Shown here: in pieces, positions 23,786-31,802 of the stretch | How positions within the stretch are numbered: the first letter of the stretch is position 1 | How the letters are laid out: every line of letters begins with the position of its first letter | Assembly (NCBI RefSeq): GCF_009852415.1 | Contig: NZ_WOXS01000002.1 | Span: 7,852,001 to 7,916,000, forward strand | Reading direction: 5' to 3' | Length of the DNA: 64,000 nt | Source of the DNA: Streptomyces sp. Tu 3180 | GTDB taxonomy: Bacteria; Actinomycetota; Actinomycetes; Streptomycetales; Streptomycetaceae | Program-made: the position numbers and the translations under genes | Notes under the pieces: model-generated | What the model was told of the DNA's origin: nothing | The model's database searches: none | What the model saw: only the letters and a program-made list of their open reading frames with translations

Positions 23786-25555
23786 ATGGCGTCGTCGCTG
23801 GAAAGACCGCTCGACCACCGCTACCGGGGCGAGCATCCGATCCGCACCCTCGCCTACCTGTTCCGCGCCGACCGAGGCCGCCTGGCGGCCGCCGTCGGCG
23901 TCTTCACGGTCAAGCACAGCCCCGTCTGGCTGCTGCCGCTGATCACCGCGTCCATCATCGACACCGTCGTGCAGCACCAGCCGATATCCCGGCTCTGGGC
24001 CAGCACCGGCATCATCATGGTCATCCTGCTGGTCAACTACCCGCTGCACGTCCTGTACGTCCGCCTCCTCTACGGCAGCGTCCGCCGCATGGGCACCGCC
24101 CTGCGCTCCGCCCTGTGCACGCGCATGCAGCAGCTCTCCATCGGCTACCACTCCCGCGTCAGCGCGGGTGTGCTCCAGGCCAAGGTCGTCCGGGACGTGG
24201 AGACCGTCGAGCAGATGGTGCAGCAGACCGCGGAGACCGGACTCGGCGCGATCACCGTGCTCACCGGCGGGCTCGTCATCATCGCCGTCCGCACCCCGGA
24301 GTTCCTCCCGGTCTTCCTCGTCGTCGTGCCCGCGGCGGCCCTGCTGGTCGCCCGGCTGAGGGCCCGGCTGCGCACCCACAACGAGCACTTCCGCCACGAG
24401 GTGGAGGCCCTGTCCTCCCGGGTCACGGAGATGACCCGGCTCATCCCGGTCACCCGCGCCCACGGCCTGGAGGGCAAGGCCCTGCGCCGGATGAACGGCA
24501 CCCTGGACCGGCTGCTCACCTCCGGGATGCGCCTGGACCTGGTCAACGGCCGGTTCGGCTCGCTGGCCTGGGTCGTCCTCAACGTGGTGGGCGTGCTGGT
24601 GCTGGCCGGCGCGGCGCTCGTCTCGTACTACGACGTCTGGGGCGTCACCGCCGGCGACGTCGTGATGCTCAGCGCCTTCCTGACCACCCTCACCAACTCG
24701 ACGACCACGCTCGCCGGGCTGGCCCCGGTCATCACCAAGGGGCTGGAGTCCGTCCGTTCGGTCGGCGAGGTCCTCCAGGCGCCCGAACTGGAGGACAACG
24801 AGGGCAAGGCGGAGCTCACCGCACTGCGCGGCGCGATCACCTTCGAGGGCGTCGGCCACGCGTACGAGACGGACGGGCGCCCCGCGGTGCGCGACTTCAC
24901 CCTCGACGTCGCGCCCGGCGAGACCATCGCCCTCGTGGGCGCCTCCGGGGCGGGCAAGTCCACCGTGCTGAACCTCGTCATCGGCTTCATCCGCCCGACC
25001 TCCGGCCGGCTGCTGCTCGACGGGACCGACATGAACAGCCTCGACCTGCGCACCTACCGGCGCTTCCTGTCGGTCGTGCCCCAGGAGTCGATCCTGTTCG
25101 ACGGCACGGTCCGGGAGAACGTCGCCTACGGCATGGACGACGCCGACGAGGCGACGGTGCGGGCCGCCCTGCGGGACGCCAACGCGCTGGAGTTCGTCGA
25201 CCGGCTGCCGCAGGGCCTCGACACCGTGGTGGGGGAGCGCGGCGCACGGCTGTCCGGCGGGCAGCGCCAGCGCCTCGCCATCGCCCGCGCCCTGATCAGG
25301 GACCCCAAGGTGCTGGTGCTGGACGAGGCGACGTCCGCGCTGGACACCCGCTCGGAGGCACTGGTGCAGGAGGCGCTCGCCCGGCTGCTGCGCGGGCGCA
25401 CCACGTTCGTGGCGGCGCACCGGCTGTCCACCGTGCGCGGTGCCGACCGGATCGTGGTCATGGGGGAGGGCCGGATCCAGGAGATCGGCACCCATGAGGA
25501 GCTCATCCGGCGGGGCGGGGCGTACACGGCGCTGCACAGCGGTCAGGTGGCCTGA
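23786..25555 (+). CDS. ABC exporter half-transporter (TMD-NBD fusion)
   Basis: A 589-residue protein with an N-terminal six-helix ABC-exporter membrane domain (about 25-330) and a C-terminal ATPase. Walker A is GASGAGKST (from residue 385), the Q-loop is V-V-P-Q-E-S, the signature is L-S-G-G-Q-R-Q-R, Walker B is V-L-V-L-D-E-A-T-S-A-L-D, and the H-loop His is in A-A-H-R-L-S-T. All ATPase motifs are intact, so it should act as a homodimeric lipid, peptide or drug exporter. No partner half-transporter or peptide precursor is adjacent. ATG 23786 was chosen from conservation, and the upstream frame is not protein-like. Confidence 0.9.
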   Translation: MASSLERPLDHRYRGEHPIRTLAYLFRADRGRLAAAVGVFTVKHSPVWLLPLITASIIDTVVQHQPISRLWASTGIIMVILLVNYPLHVLYVRLLYGSVRRMGTALRSALCTRMQQLSIGYHSRVSAGVLQAKVVRDVETVEQMVQQTAETGLGAITVLTGGLVIIAVRTPEFLPVFLVVVPAAALLVARLRARLRTHNEHFRHEVEALSSRVTEMTRLIPVTRAHGLEGKALRRMNGTLDRLLTSGMRLDLVNGRFGSLAWVVLNVVGVLVLAGAALVSYYDVWGVTAGDVVMLSAFLTTLTNSTTTLAGLAPVITKGLESVRSVGEVLQAPELEDNEGKAELTALRGAITFEGVGHAYETDGRPAVRDFTLDVAPGETIALVGASGAGKSTVLNLVIGFIRPTSGRLLLDGTDMNSLDLRTYRRFLSVVPQESILFDGTVRENVAYGMDDADEATVRAALRDANALEFVDRLPQGLDTVVGERGARLSGGQRQRLAIARALIRDPKVLVLDEATSALDTRSEALVQEALARLLRGRTTFVAAHRLSTVRGADRIVVMGEGRIQEIGTHEELIRRGGAYTALHSGQVA

Positions 25556-25665
25556 GGACGGTCGGTAAGCGAATGTTTTTGGTCAATTCCGACCAGGTGA
25601 GTACATGGGGTGAGTGCTTCCGGGAGGTGCGGGCATACGCAGCGAAAACCAGAGAGGGGCGCTTC

Positions 25666-25920
25666 GTGCTCGTACCGGACCCGAAGGTGGTCAGACAGCT
25701 GCTGACGCGTTACGCGACGCTGCAGATCGCTCAGGCGGAGAGGCACTCGCCGACCGCGGCGCGCGAACTGGAGGACGTCAGCTACACGCTCTGCGTGATG
25801 ACGGGAACGTCCAGCATCCACGACGCCGTCGCACGGGCGGACGACCTGCTCGCACAGGAGCAGCCGGCCGGCCGGACCGCGGAACCGGACGGGGAGAGCG
25901 ACCTGTCCCTGGCCGTCTGA
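25666..25920 (+). CDS. DUF5133 domain protein
   Basis: An 84-residue protein that fits a streptomycete family of unknown function (DUF5133, from memory). It has V-L-V-P-D-P-K-V-V-R-Q-L-L-T-R-Y at the start, a helical middle with E-R-H-S-P-T-A-A-R-E-L-E-D-V-S-Y-T-L-C-V-M-T-G-T, and A-D-D-L-L-A near the end. GTG 25666 follows GAGAGGGGC and matches the family start; the ATG at 25573 would add a non-conserved extension. Family members often occur near stress-response or secondary-metabolism regulators. It is 110 bases downstream of the ABC exporter. Confidence 0.75.
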   Translation: MLVPDPKVVRQLLTRYATLQIAQAERHSPTAARELEDVSYTLCVMTGTSSIHDAVARADDLLAQEQPAGRTAEPDGESDLSLAV

Positions 25921-25957
25921 TCCCGCCGCTCCCGCACCCGGCCAGGACGTCGTGTCC

Positions 25958-26009
25958 CGCGGACCCCGGTGGAGGCGCGGACGGCCTCGCGCCTCCACCG
26001 GGGTCCGCG
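25958..26009. terminator. bidirectional terminator, 22-bp perfect stem
   Basis: Arms 25958-25979 and 25988-26009 are exact reverse complements with an 8-base loop, between the convergent stops at 25920 and 26029. Confidence 0.8.
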
Positions 26010-26028
26010 CCGCGGGCACCCGAACCGG

Positions 26029-27000
26029 TCACCGGCCCGTCGCGGGGGCGGTGCGCCCGCCGTGGAACGCCGAGCGGTAGGCGTACGGCGTGGTGCCCAC
26101 CACCTTGCGGAACCGCTCGCGGAACGCCGTGGGCGATCCGAATCCGGCCTGCCGGCCGATCCGTTCGACGGTGTGGTCGCTGTTCTCCAGCAGGTACTGG
26201 GCGCGCCTGATCCGTGCCCGCAGCAGCCACTGCAACGGAGTGGTGCCCGTCTGCTCGCGGAAACGGCGGCTGAAGGTGCGCTCGCTCATCCCGGCGCGTG
26301 CCGCCATGGCGGCGAGCGTGACCTCGCGCGCCAGGTTGTCCTCGATCCAGTCCAGCAGGGGCTCCAGGTCCGAGCCGCGGGGCACGGGCGGGTGCTCGTG
26401 CACGATGAACTGCGCCTGGCCGCCCTCCCGCTCCAGCGGCATGACCGACATCCGGGCCGCGTTCGCGGCCACGACCGAGCCCAGGTCCCGGCGGATCATG
26501 TGCAGGCACATGTCCAGTGCGGCGGCGGCACCCGCCGAGGTGAGGATCTGGCCGTTGTCGACGTACAGCACGTCCGGCTGCACCTCGACGAGCGGGAAGT
26601 CGGCGGCGAGCTTCTCGGCGGCCACCCAGTGGGTGGTGGCGCGGAGCCCGTCCAGCAGCCCGGCCTCCGCCAGCACGAAGGCACCCACGCACACCGAGGC
26701 GATCCGGGTGCCCGCACCGGCCGCCCGGCGCAGCGCCGCGAGCACGGCGGGGGAGAGGGGCGGGGCGCCTTCGGCGCGGCCCGGGACGATGATCGTGTCG
26801 GCGTCCGCCAGCGCCTCCAGCCCTCGGTCGACGCGCAGGGTCAGGTTGCCGTCCGCGGGCACCTCCGGCGTCTCGGCGCACAGGCGGACCCGGTAGGGAC
26901 GCCGGCCGTCGGGCAGCCGCGTCCAGTCGAAGACCTGCAGGGGCGCCGCCATGTCGAACGGCACGACCCGATCGAGAACCAGAATCGCCACGGAGTGCAT
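26029..27000 (-). CDS. GlxA-type AraC-family regulator with DJ-1/PfpI domain
   Basis: A 323-residue regulator. The N-terminal DJ-1/PfpI-like domain (about 1-175) has V-A-I-L-V-L-D, I-I-V-P-G and the nucleophile-elbow motif I-A-S-V-C-V-G-A-F-V-L-A, which retains the Cys. The C-terminal AraC HTH pair (about 220-315) carries M-S-E-R-T-F-S-R-R-F and the second-helix signature F-G-S-P-T-A-F-R-E-R-F-R-K-V-V-G-T-T-P. Such GlxA-like activators sense small amides or amines, or redox state. ATG 27000 was chosen; GTG 27009 is an alternative. It is divergent from a membrane protein gene across a region rich in GGAAC/GTTCC inverted repeats, so that gene is its probable target. Confidence 0.88.
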   Translation of the reverse strand: MHSVAILVLDRVVPFDMAAPLQVFDWTRLPDGRRPYRVRLCAETPEVPADGNLTLRVDRGLEALADADTIIVPGRAEGAPPLSPAVLAALRRAAGAGTRIASVCVGAFVLAEAGLLDGLRATTHWVAAEKLAADFPLVEVQPDVLYVDNGQILTSAGAAAALDMCLHMIRRDLGSVVAANAARMSVMPLEREGGQAQFIVHEHPPVPRGSDLEPLLDWIEDNLAREVTLAAMAARAGMSERTFSRRFREQTGTTPLQWLLRARIRRAQYLLENSDHTVERIGRQAGFGSPTAFRERFRKVVGTTPYAYRSAFHGGRTAPATGR

Positions 27001-27014
27001 GACCGCCACGATAG

Positions 27015-27115
27015 GCGGGTTCCCGCCACCCGCGGGAACCGGGGCGCCGGAGGGCGGGGCGGGAAAAGCACCGGTCGGCGGGGTTGGCGGGAACCCGTTG
27101 GAACCTGTCGTTCCA
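27015..27115. promoter_or_regulatory. cluster of GGAAC-type inverted repeats in a divergent promoter
   Basis: GGTTCCCG (27018-27025) pairs with CGGGAACC (27033-27040). A lone GCGGGAACCCG follows at 27088-27097. TGGAAC-ctgtc-GTTCCA occupies 27099-27115. The repeated GGAAC element in both orientations between the AraC gene and the 27188 gene looks like a set of binding sites. Confidence 0.5.
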
Positions 27116-27187
27116 GCCTCTGGGGCCGTCCGGCGGGCGCCCTAACGTGAGCCCGCCACCGCTGATCGCACCATCGAAAGGGCCCCG

Positions 27188-27661
27188 GTGACCAAGCTCC
27201 TGCTGTCCCTCCACGTTCTCGCCGCCATCGTCGCCGTCGGTCCCGTGACCGTCGCGGCGAGCATGTTCCCGCCGGCCGTGCGCCGGGCGGCCCCGGCCGA
27301 GGGCGGCGGGCCCGCCGCCACCGCGGTGACCACCGTCGAACTGCTCCACCGCATCTGCCGGGTCTACGCCCGCGTGGGGGTCGTGGTGCCCCTCTTCGGG
27401 CTCGCCACCGCCCTGGCGATGGGCGTCCTGGGCGACGGCTGGCTCGTCATGTCGATCGCCCTGACCGCGGCGGCCACCGGTGTCCTGCTCGCCTTCGTGC
27501 TGCCTCGCCAGGACGAGCTCATCGGACAACTGAACGAGCGCCACCCCGTCGACCGGCACAGCACGGTGCGACTGGCCATGTCCACCGGGGTGTTCAACCT
27601 GCTGTGGGCCACCGTCACGGTCCTGATGATCGTCCGTCCCGGCTCCACGACAGGTGCCTGA
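27188..27661 (+). CDS. four-helix integral membrane protein (DUF2269-like)
   Basis: A 157-residue protein with four predicted membrane helices (about 5-25, 58-80, 86-106 and 130-150) and a short periplasmic or cytoplasmic loop rich in Ala/Pro. The start L-L-L-S-L-H-V-L-A-A-I-V-A-V-G-P and the central pattern fit small DUF2269-type proteins of unknown function. GTG 27188 follows GAAAGGG. It is transcribed divergently from the AraC/DJ-1 regulator, its likely controller. No transport or catalytic motif is visible. Confidence 0.7.
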   Translation: MTKLLLSLHVLAAIVAVGPVTVAASMFPPAVRRAAPAEGGGPAATAVTTVELLHRICRVYARVGVVVPLFGLATALAMGVLGDGWLVMSIALTAAATGVLLAFVLPRQDELIGQLNERHPVDRHSTVRLAMSTGVFNLLWATVTVLMIVRPGSTTGA

Positions 27662-27824
27662 AAAGCCGATAAGGGGAAGTGGTGCACCTTAAACGAAGTT
27701 CATGCGAAATGCCCGTTCCGTGTCACGTCGTGCGGAGGAATCGCCACGTCACGGCGAACGGACGCCTACACTCGGCAGTCGCGTCCCCGCGTCGGGGCCG
27801 ACGAGCAGAAAGGCACGTTGTCGG

Positions 27825-28040
27825 GTGTTCCAGGATTCCCCCATCTACGACCGACTCATCGCGGAGTGCGGCGACGTGCCCGCACAGGTGCGCCGCGAGG
27901 CCGAACGCGTGAGCAGGGAGCTGGAGCTGGTCATGCGACCTCTGCAGTCCCCCGGCTACGCCCCGGGCCTCGACCGGCCGCAGTCCCCGGGCAACGGGTG
28001 GCAGCGCACCGCCCTGCTGCCCGGACCGCGGTCGCACTGA
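27825..28040 (+). CDS. small conserved hypothetical protein, 71 aa
   Basis: A 71-residue protein starting V-F-Q-D-S-P-I-Y-D-R-L-I-A-E-C-G-D-V-P-A-Q-V-R-R-E-A-E-R, a charged amphipathic helix typical of short streptomycete proteins, followed by a Pro/Gly-rich tail. GTG 27825 is preceded by GAAAGG; upstream in-frame codons are not protein-like. A TACACT -10-like hexamer lies about 55 bases upstream. It converges on the graspetide maturase gene. No function is proposed, and there is no evidence that it belongs to the graspetide cassette. Confidence 0.6.
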   Translation: MFQDSPIYDRLIAECGDVPAQVRREAERVSRELELVMRPLQSPGYAPGLDRPQSPGNGWQRTALLPGPRSH

Positions 28041-28068
28041 CCACGGGGCCCGCGGCCCGGCGCGACCG

Positions 28069-28083
28069 GGGGCCGGCGGCCCC
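28069..28083. terminator. hairpin between convergent genes
   Basis: GGGGCC-ggc-GGCCCC abuts the maturase stop at 28084 and lies 29 bases beyond the stop at 28040. It is identical in sequence to the hairpin at 1752-1766. Confidence 0.45.
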
Positions 28084-29067
28084 TCACCGCAGCGTGCTGC
28101 TCGCCCCGTCGACCTCCGGAGCCGTCGCGGGAACGGGACGGGCCAGCCACTCGGCGATGGTCCGCGCGATCGGCTGTCCCGTCTCCACCTCCACGAACCC
28201 GAACTGCCCCGACTGGTTGCACTCCAGGAACCACCAGGTCCCGTCGGCGTCCTCGACGAAGTCGAAAGCGCCGTACGCCAGTTCGGCGCTCCGTATGTAC
28301 GCGTGAACTGCGTCGGCGGTGCGCGGCGGGACCTCGACCGGCTCCCACGGTGCCCCGGGGGCGGCGAAGCGCACGTCCACCTGCTCCGGATCCGCGTCCG
28401 GTGGTGTCGCCTTGCGGGCGGCCAGCAACCGCTCCCCCACCACGGTGAGCCGGATGTCGGCCCGCTTGGCGATCCGCCGCTGGAGCAGCGTCGGCCCGAA
28501 CGCGACGGCGGAGAAGTCCGTGTCCGGTGCCACCCGGCTGGTCGGCACCGCCCGCGGCGGATCCTGCGGATGCGCCCCCGACACCGGTTTGACCACCAGG
28601 TCCGGGAAGCGCTCCGCGAACTCCCGGGCGGCGCGCGGAAACGTGGTGATCACCGTGGCGGGCACGGGCAGGCCGCAGCGCTGGGCCAGCCGCAGCTGCC
28701 ACGGCTTGTGGCGGGCCTGCCGGGCCGCGTCCGGGTGGTTCATCCAGCGCGCGTCGCAGCCGCGCAGCATCCCGTAGAGCGCCTGGGACGCCTCCTCGGT
28801 CAGCCATGCGGACGGCTGGGCCGCCCGCCCGGCCGGGGTGCCCGGCCGGCGCACCCACACGGACCGCAGGCCGTTGATGCTCACCAGCCGCCCCCCGGCG
28901 GACAGATGGCCGCGGAAGCGGCCGTGGACGAACTCGCCGGACAGCGAGACGCCGCCGGTCAGGTCGGCGGGATCGAGGCGCACCACCGGCACCCCCGAGC
29001 CGTTCAGATGCACCACCACCATGTCGGCGGTCACGTCCTCCTCACAGGTGAGGATCAGCACGGTCAT
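28084..29067 (-). CDS. tgmB: ATP-grasp ribosomal peptide maturase (graspetide ligase)
   Basis: A 327-residue ATP-grasp enzyme of the SAV_5884 / TgmB type. Visible landmarks are an N-terminal M-T-V-L-I-L-T-C-E-E-D-V-T-A-D, V-W-V-R-R-P, W-M-N-H-P-D-A, L-V-V-K-P-V-S-G (ATP-binding Lys), the D-I-R-L-T-V-V-G strand, and W-F-L-E-C-N-Q-S-G-Q-F near the C-terminus with the Mg-binding Glu and Asn. Enzymes of this type use ATP to activate Asp or Glu side chains of a precursor peptide and join them to Thr or Ser hydroxyls as esters. The precursor gene tgmA lies 16 bases upstream on the same strand. The usual third gene, an O-methyltransferase, is not adjacent. Confidence 0.88.
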   Translation of the reverse strand: MTVLILTCEEDVTADMVVVHLNGSGVPVVRLDPADLTGGVSLSGEFVHGRFRGHLSAGGRLVSINGLRSVWVRRPGTPAGRAAQPSAWLTEEASQALYGMLRGCDARWMNHPDAARQARHKPWQLRLAQRCGLPVPATVITTFPRAAREFAERFPDLVVKPVSGAHPQDPPRAVPTSRVAPDTDFSAVAFGPTLLQRRIAKRADIRLTVVGERLLAARKATPPDADPEQVDVRFAAPGAPWEPVEVPPRTADAVHAYIRSAELAYGAFDFVEDADGTWWFLECNQSGQFGFVEVETGQPIARTIAEWLARPVPATAPEVDGASSTLR

Positions 29068-29083
29068 CGTCTACGGTCCGCGA

Positions 29084-29275
29084 TCAGTCGTCGAAGTGGG
29101 TCTTGGAACCCGCGGTGGACGTCGTGGTCCCCACCTCGCGCAACAGCGCGTGGTCGCAGGCCGCGATCCGCCCGTCGACGAGTACGTTCAACTGCAGTCC
29201 GGAGTCGTACGCGTACGGAGTGGCAGCCGCCAACTCCACCGCCGGACGGGCGTAGTTGAGCGCGAACGGTTGCAT
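29084..29275 (-). CDS. tgmA: ATP-grasp-modified RiPP precursor peptide
   Basis: A 63-residue precursor. The N-terminal leader carries M-Q-P-F-A-L-N-Y-A-R-P, the conserved P-F-x-L-x-x-x-R recognition motif of the family, and continues Y-D-S-G-L-Q-L-N-V-L-V-D-G-R. The C-terminal core T-T-T-S-T-A-G-S-K-T-H-F-D-D supplies a Thr/Ser cluster (50-54, plus S57 and T59) and two acceptor Asp residues (62 and 63), which suits omega-ester cross-links. GAGGGAG lies just before ATG 29275. It is followed after 16 bases by tgmB, so the two form an operon. Which hydroxyls pair with which Asp cannot be deduced. Confidence 0.85.
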   Translation of the reverse strand: MQPFALNYARPAVELAAATPYAYDSGLQLNVLVDGRIAACDHALLREVGTTTSTAGSKTHFDD

Positions 29276-29364
29276 CGTCTCTCCCTCGTCGGTGCTGCGC
29301 CGATCAGATGACGGCCATCTGCCCGCCGTCGCCCGGTCCGCCGACTTCTTTTGCTTTCCAGAGA

Positions 29365-29395
29365 CTTATACGAATCGAACGGGTGGTTGGTTTCC
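29365..29395 (-). promoter_or_regulatory. candidate promoter of the graspetide operon
   Basis: On the minus strand, GGAAAC (complement of 29390-29395) and CGTATAAG (complement of 29365-29372) are spaced 17 bases apart in an AT-rich patch about 90 bases upstream of tgmA. The spacing and the GGAAAC box resemble extracytoplasmic-function sigma promoters; a TATAAG -10 for the housekeeping factor is the alternative. Confidence 0.35.
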
Positions 29396-29722
29396 TCACG
29401 GAGCGTAGTCATCGACGGGGCGGTGGTCCGGGCGCCGGGACGTTCCCCCGAGCGCACCCGCGCCGAGGGAGCCGCGTACGGTGCGCAGAGCCAGCAGGAG
29501 GACGCCGATGTCGTCCAGGAAGACCGGGTCGGGCAACAGGTCGGCCGGCAGTACCAGATAGAGGACCGCGCCCCAGAAGACCCAGCGCGGTCCCGTGGGC
29601 AGACCGGCGCGGCGCAACTCCCTTCGCGTGCGGACCAGTCGCACCAGGACCGCGACGGCACCGGCCAGCACGACGGCCGCGAGGACCGCGGCGACGGCGA
29701 GCACCACGGTGGTCCTCTCCAA
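29396..29722 (-). CDS. DUF1232 membrane protein
   Basis: A 108-residue protein with an N-terminal membrane helix (about 5-28), a basic loop, and a second hydrophobic region with Y-L-V-L-P-A-D-L-L-P-D-P-V-F-L-D-D-I-G-V, the hallmark of DUF1232 (a small family also called YkvA-like). Function is unknown. The start is TTG 29722 with AGGAGGG upstream. It is the next gene upstream of tgmA on the same strand, 120 bases away, but a separate promoter patch lies between, so membership in the graspetide operon is doubtful. Confidence 0.75.
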   Translation of the reverse strand: MERTTVVLAVAAVLAAVVLAGAVAVLVRLVRTRRELRRAGLPTGPRWVFWGAVLYLVLPADLLPDPVFLDDIGVLLLALRTVRGSLGAGALGGTSRRPDHRPVDDYAP

Positions 29723-30171
29723 CGGACTGCCCTCCTCCCCGGGGCCCGCGCCACGGACTTCGCCCCGGCACAGGTCCCTCCGAGCGGATTCCCCCTTCCG
29801 GCGCCGGTATGGCGGGCGGGAACCGGACAGGCCCGCTCGCGCCCGATGCCCCGCGAGACCCCGCGGAACACCGGATCACCGCAGGTCACCCCGGTGGCCC
29901 GGCCGAATGCCGGCGCCGGACGGGGCGCCCGGTAATGGTCCGTACGGCGTCGTCCGCCGTCCGCCGCCCGTCCGCTCGTCGCACGTCCGGCGCCCGGGGC
30001 GGCCCCAGCCTTCCCGTGGATCCGCCGGATCGGGTACGCCACGGCGTCCCGGCGGCCGTACGGCGATCCGTCCGGCGGCCCGCCGGTCCGGCCCCCCGTC
30101 CCGGGCGGTGGACCTCGCGCTCGCGCCACCGTCCGAACGGCGACCGGCCCGCCCGCCCGTTTCGGGACCGG
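29723..30171. other. intergenic region, no gene seen
   Basis: 449 bases of GC-rich spacer between two minus-strand genes. All frames are dominated by Arg, Pro and Gly. The part near 29723 should contain the promoter of the DUF1232 gene. No clear hairpin or palindrome was recognised. Confidence 0.45.
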
Positions 30172-31371
30172 CTACCGCTCGGACGCCGTCGCCGACGGGG
30201 ACTCGGACGCCGCCGGCCCCGACGCAGCCGCCGTCTGCGCGTCCCCGCGGGCCGGGGGACGCCGTATCCCGGCGCCGTCCTTCAGCCGGTCCAGCGCGCG
30301 GGTCAGCTGCCGGAGCGGAGAGGCGGCCGTCCGGGGGAGGGGCAGCGGCCTCTCTCCCGGCGCCTCGGCCGACTCCCGGTACGCGGCCAGCGCCTCGTGC
30401 GCGCGTTCGGCGGCCTCCCGGTACAGGTCCCGGGACTTCGTCATGGCGTCCAGCGCCTCGGCGTACATGGCCACCCGCTCGCGCTCGCGGGCGAGTTCCT
30501 CCTCCAGCGTCAGCAGGCGCCATTCCTCCCGCAGCGCGGTCAGGGCGTCCTGCGCGCCGTCCGGCAGCGGACGCGGCAGCGTGTCGAACCGGGTCACGGC
30601 CTCGACGAGGTCGACGGGCTCCGAACCGTCCAGGAAGACCGCGCGCACGGAGAAGTCCCCGGCGCCGTAGCCGTCCGGAGCGGGGCTGCCGGGCAGCACC
30701 ACCGCACCTCCGCGCGGCACCTCCACGCCGAACTCCCGCAGCGCCCAGTTCACCACCCGCGCCTGCTGCGGCGCGGCCCGGTGCTCCACGACGCGGTGCC
30801 GCAGGGCCGGCGGCAGCCAGTGCGCGAGCGGCACCCGGCCGCGCTCGTCCGTGGTCATGGCCTCGTGGACGACGACGTGGAGGTTCCACGTGTCACGCGC
30901 GCAGTCGCGCAGCCGCCGCCGCACGGCCTTGTCGTCCTCGGGGAGCGGGTTGATCCCTTCCCGCCGCAGCCCCGTCGCGGCGTCGTACCGCCAGTCGGCG
31001 TCCGGCTCCTGAGGCCAGAACATGCCGGCCGGGGACGGCCAGGCGTGGTCCCACGGCTGTGCGGCCTCCGCGACCAGCGTCCAGTCCTGACCCCTCTTCG
31101 TGCCGGGCGCGAGCCTGAGCCGGGCCCGCACGGTGACCTCCCCGGCGATCCGGGCGCGGGACTCGAAGACCCGGTACGGGGCGGTCGCGGATTCGGGGAC
31201 CTCCAGGAAGTCGTCGATGTCCTGGCTGTCCTTGAGCCGGCGCAGGGTGTGCCGGATCACGTCCTCGGCCGTGGTTCCGGCGTGGCGGCCGCGGGCCAGC
31301 CAGACAGTGGGAGGAGTGGCGGGGCGGGCTGTGGGGGAGGTCGGCATGGGTCCAGTGGTGAGCGGGGGCAC
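30172..31371 (-). CDS. hypothetical protein with C-terminal coiled coil, 399 aa
   Basis: A 399-residue soluble protein not matched to a known family. The first 290 residues alternate short strands and helices (for example Y-R-V-F-E-S-R-A-R-I-A-G-E-V-T-V-R-A-R-L and W-N-L-H-V-V-V-H-E-A). They are followed by a Glu/Arg-rich coiled coil (about 285-345) and a disordered Ala/Pro/Ser tail. GTG 31371 has AGGAG just upstream; ATG 31347 is an alternative. Codon bias over the whole frame supports a real gene. No signal peptide or membrane segment is visible. Confidence 0.62.
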   Translation of the reverse strand: MPPLTTGPMPTSPTARPATPPTVWLARGRHAGTTAEDVIRHTLRRLKDSQDIDDFLEVPESATAPYRVFESRARIAGEVTVRARLRLAPGTKRGQDWTLVAEAAQPWDHAWPSPAGMFWPQEPDADWRYDAATGLRREGINPLPEDDKAVRRRLRDCARDTWNLHVVVHEAMTTDERGRVPLAHWLPPALRHRVVEHRAAPQQARVVNWALREFGVEVPRGGAVVLPGSPAPDGYGAGDFSVRAVFLDGSEPVDLVEAVTRFDTLPRPLPDGAQDALTALREEWRLLTLEEELARERERVAMYAEALDAMTKSRDLYREAAERAHEALAAYRESAEAPGERPLPLPRTAASPLRQLTRALDRLKDGAGIRRPPARGDAQTAAASGPAASESPSATASER

Positions 31372-31802
31372 GTGCTCCTGCCAGTATCGTCGCCGTCGGC
31401 CGGCGAAGTGACACGGGACCCGCCGGACGGCGGGTCCCGGCTGCTCCTACCCCGCCGGACGGCCTCCATGTGACACGGGCGCACGCGCGGCGGCGCGCGC
31501 GGGGTGTGCGCGGCGCGCACACGATGACGGCCGTTCACCCGTGGTCCCGGCGGTACCGGGGGCACCATCATGGGGTCCCGCGGGCAGGGCCGGCCCACCA
31601 TCCGCATCGGGGCGGGTCCTGCCCGCGCGCACCGGACGGCCGGTCCCCGGGTGCCGGGACGGGGCGCGGACCCTATCAGCGCCGAGCCGGCCCTGTCGCA
31701 TATTCCTCCGGAAAACGCCAAAGTCCTCACCTCGGTCGAGCACACACCGTAGCGTCGGCGTCACGTTCGCGGCACAGACGTGCGAGAAGAGGGGGATCCG
31801 GC
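31372..31802. other. divergent intergenic region
   Basis: 431 bases between the coiled-coil protein (minus) and the roadblock operon (plus). Most of it is GC-rich spacer. The last 110 bases are AT-richer (31697-31752), with a CCTCCGGAAAACGCC stretch, the probable promoter zone of the operon. No coding potential was recognised. Confidence 0.45.

Noticed and set aside
27825..29275. The 71-aa gene at 27825 as a third member of the graspetide cassette
   Set aside because: It is on the opposite strand, separated by a hairpin, and resembles small hypothetical proteins unrelated to peptide maturation.
30172..31371. Roadblock operon membership for the coiled-coil protein
   Set aside because: It is divergently transcribed with 431 bases between and has no roadblock motif.
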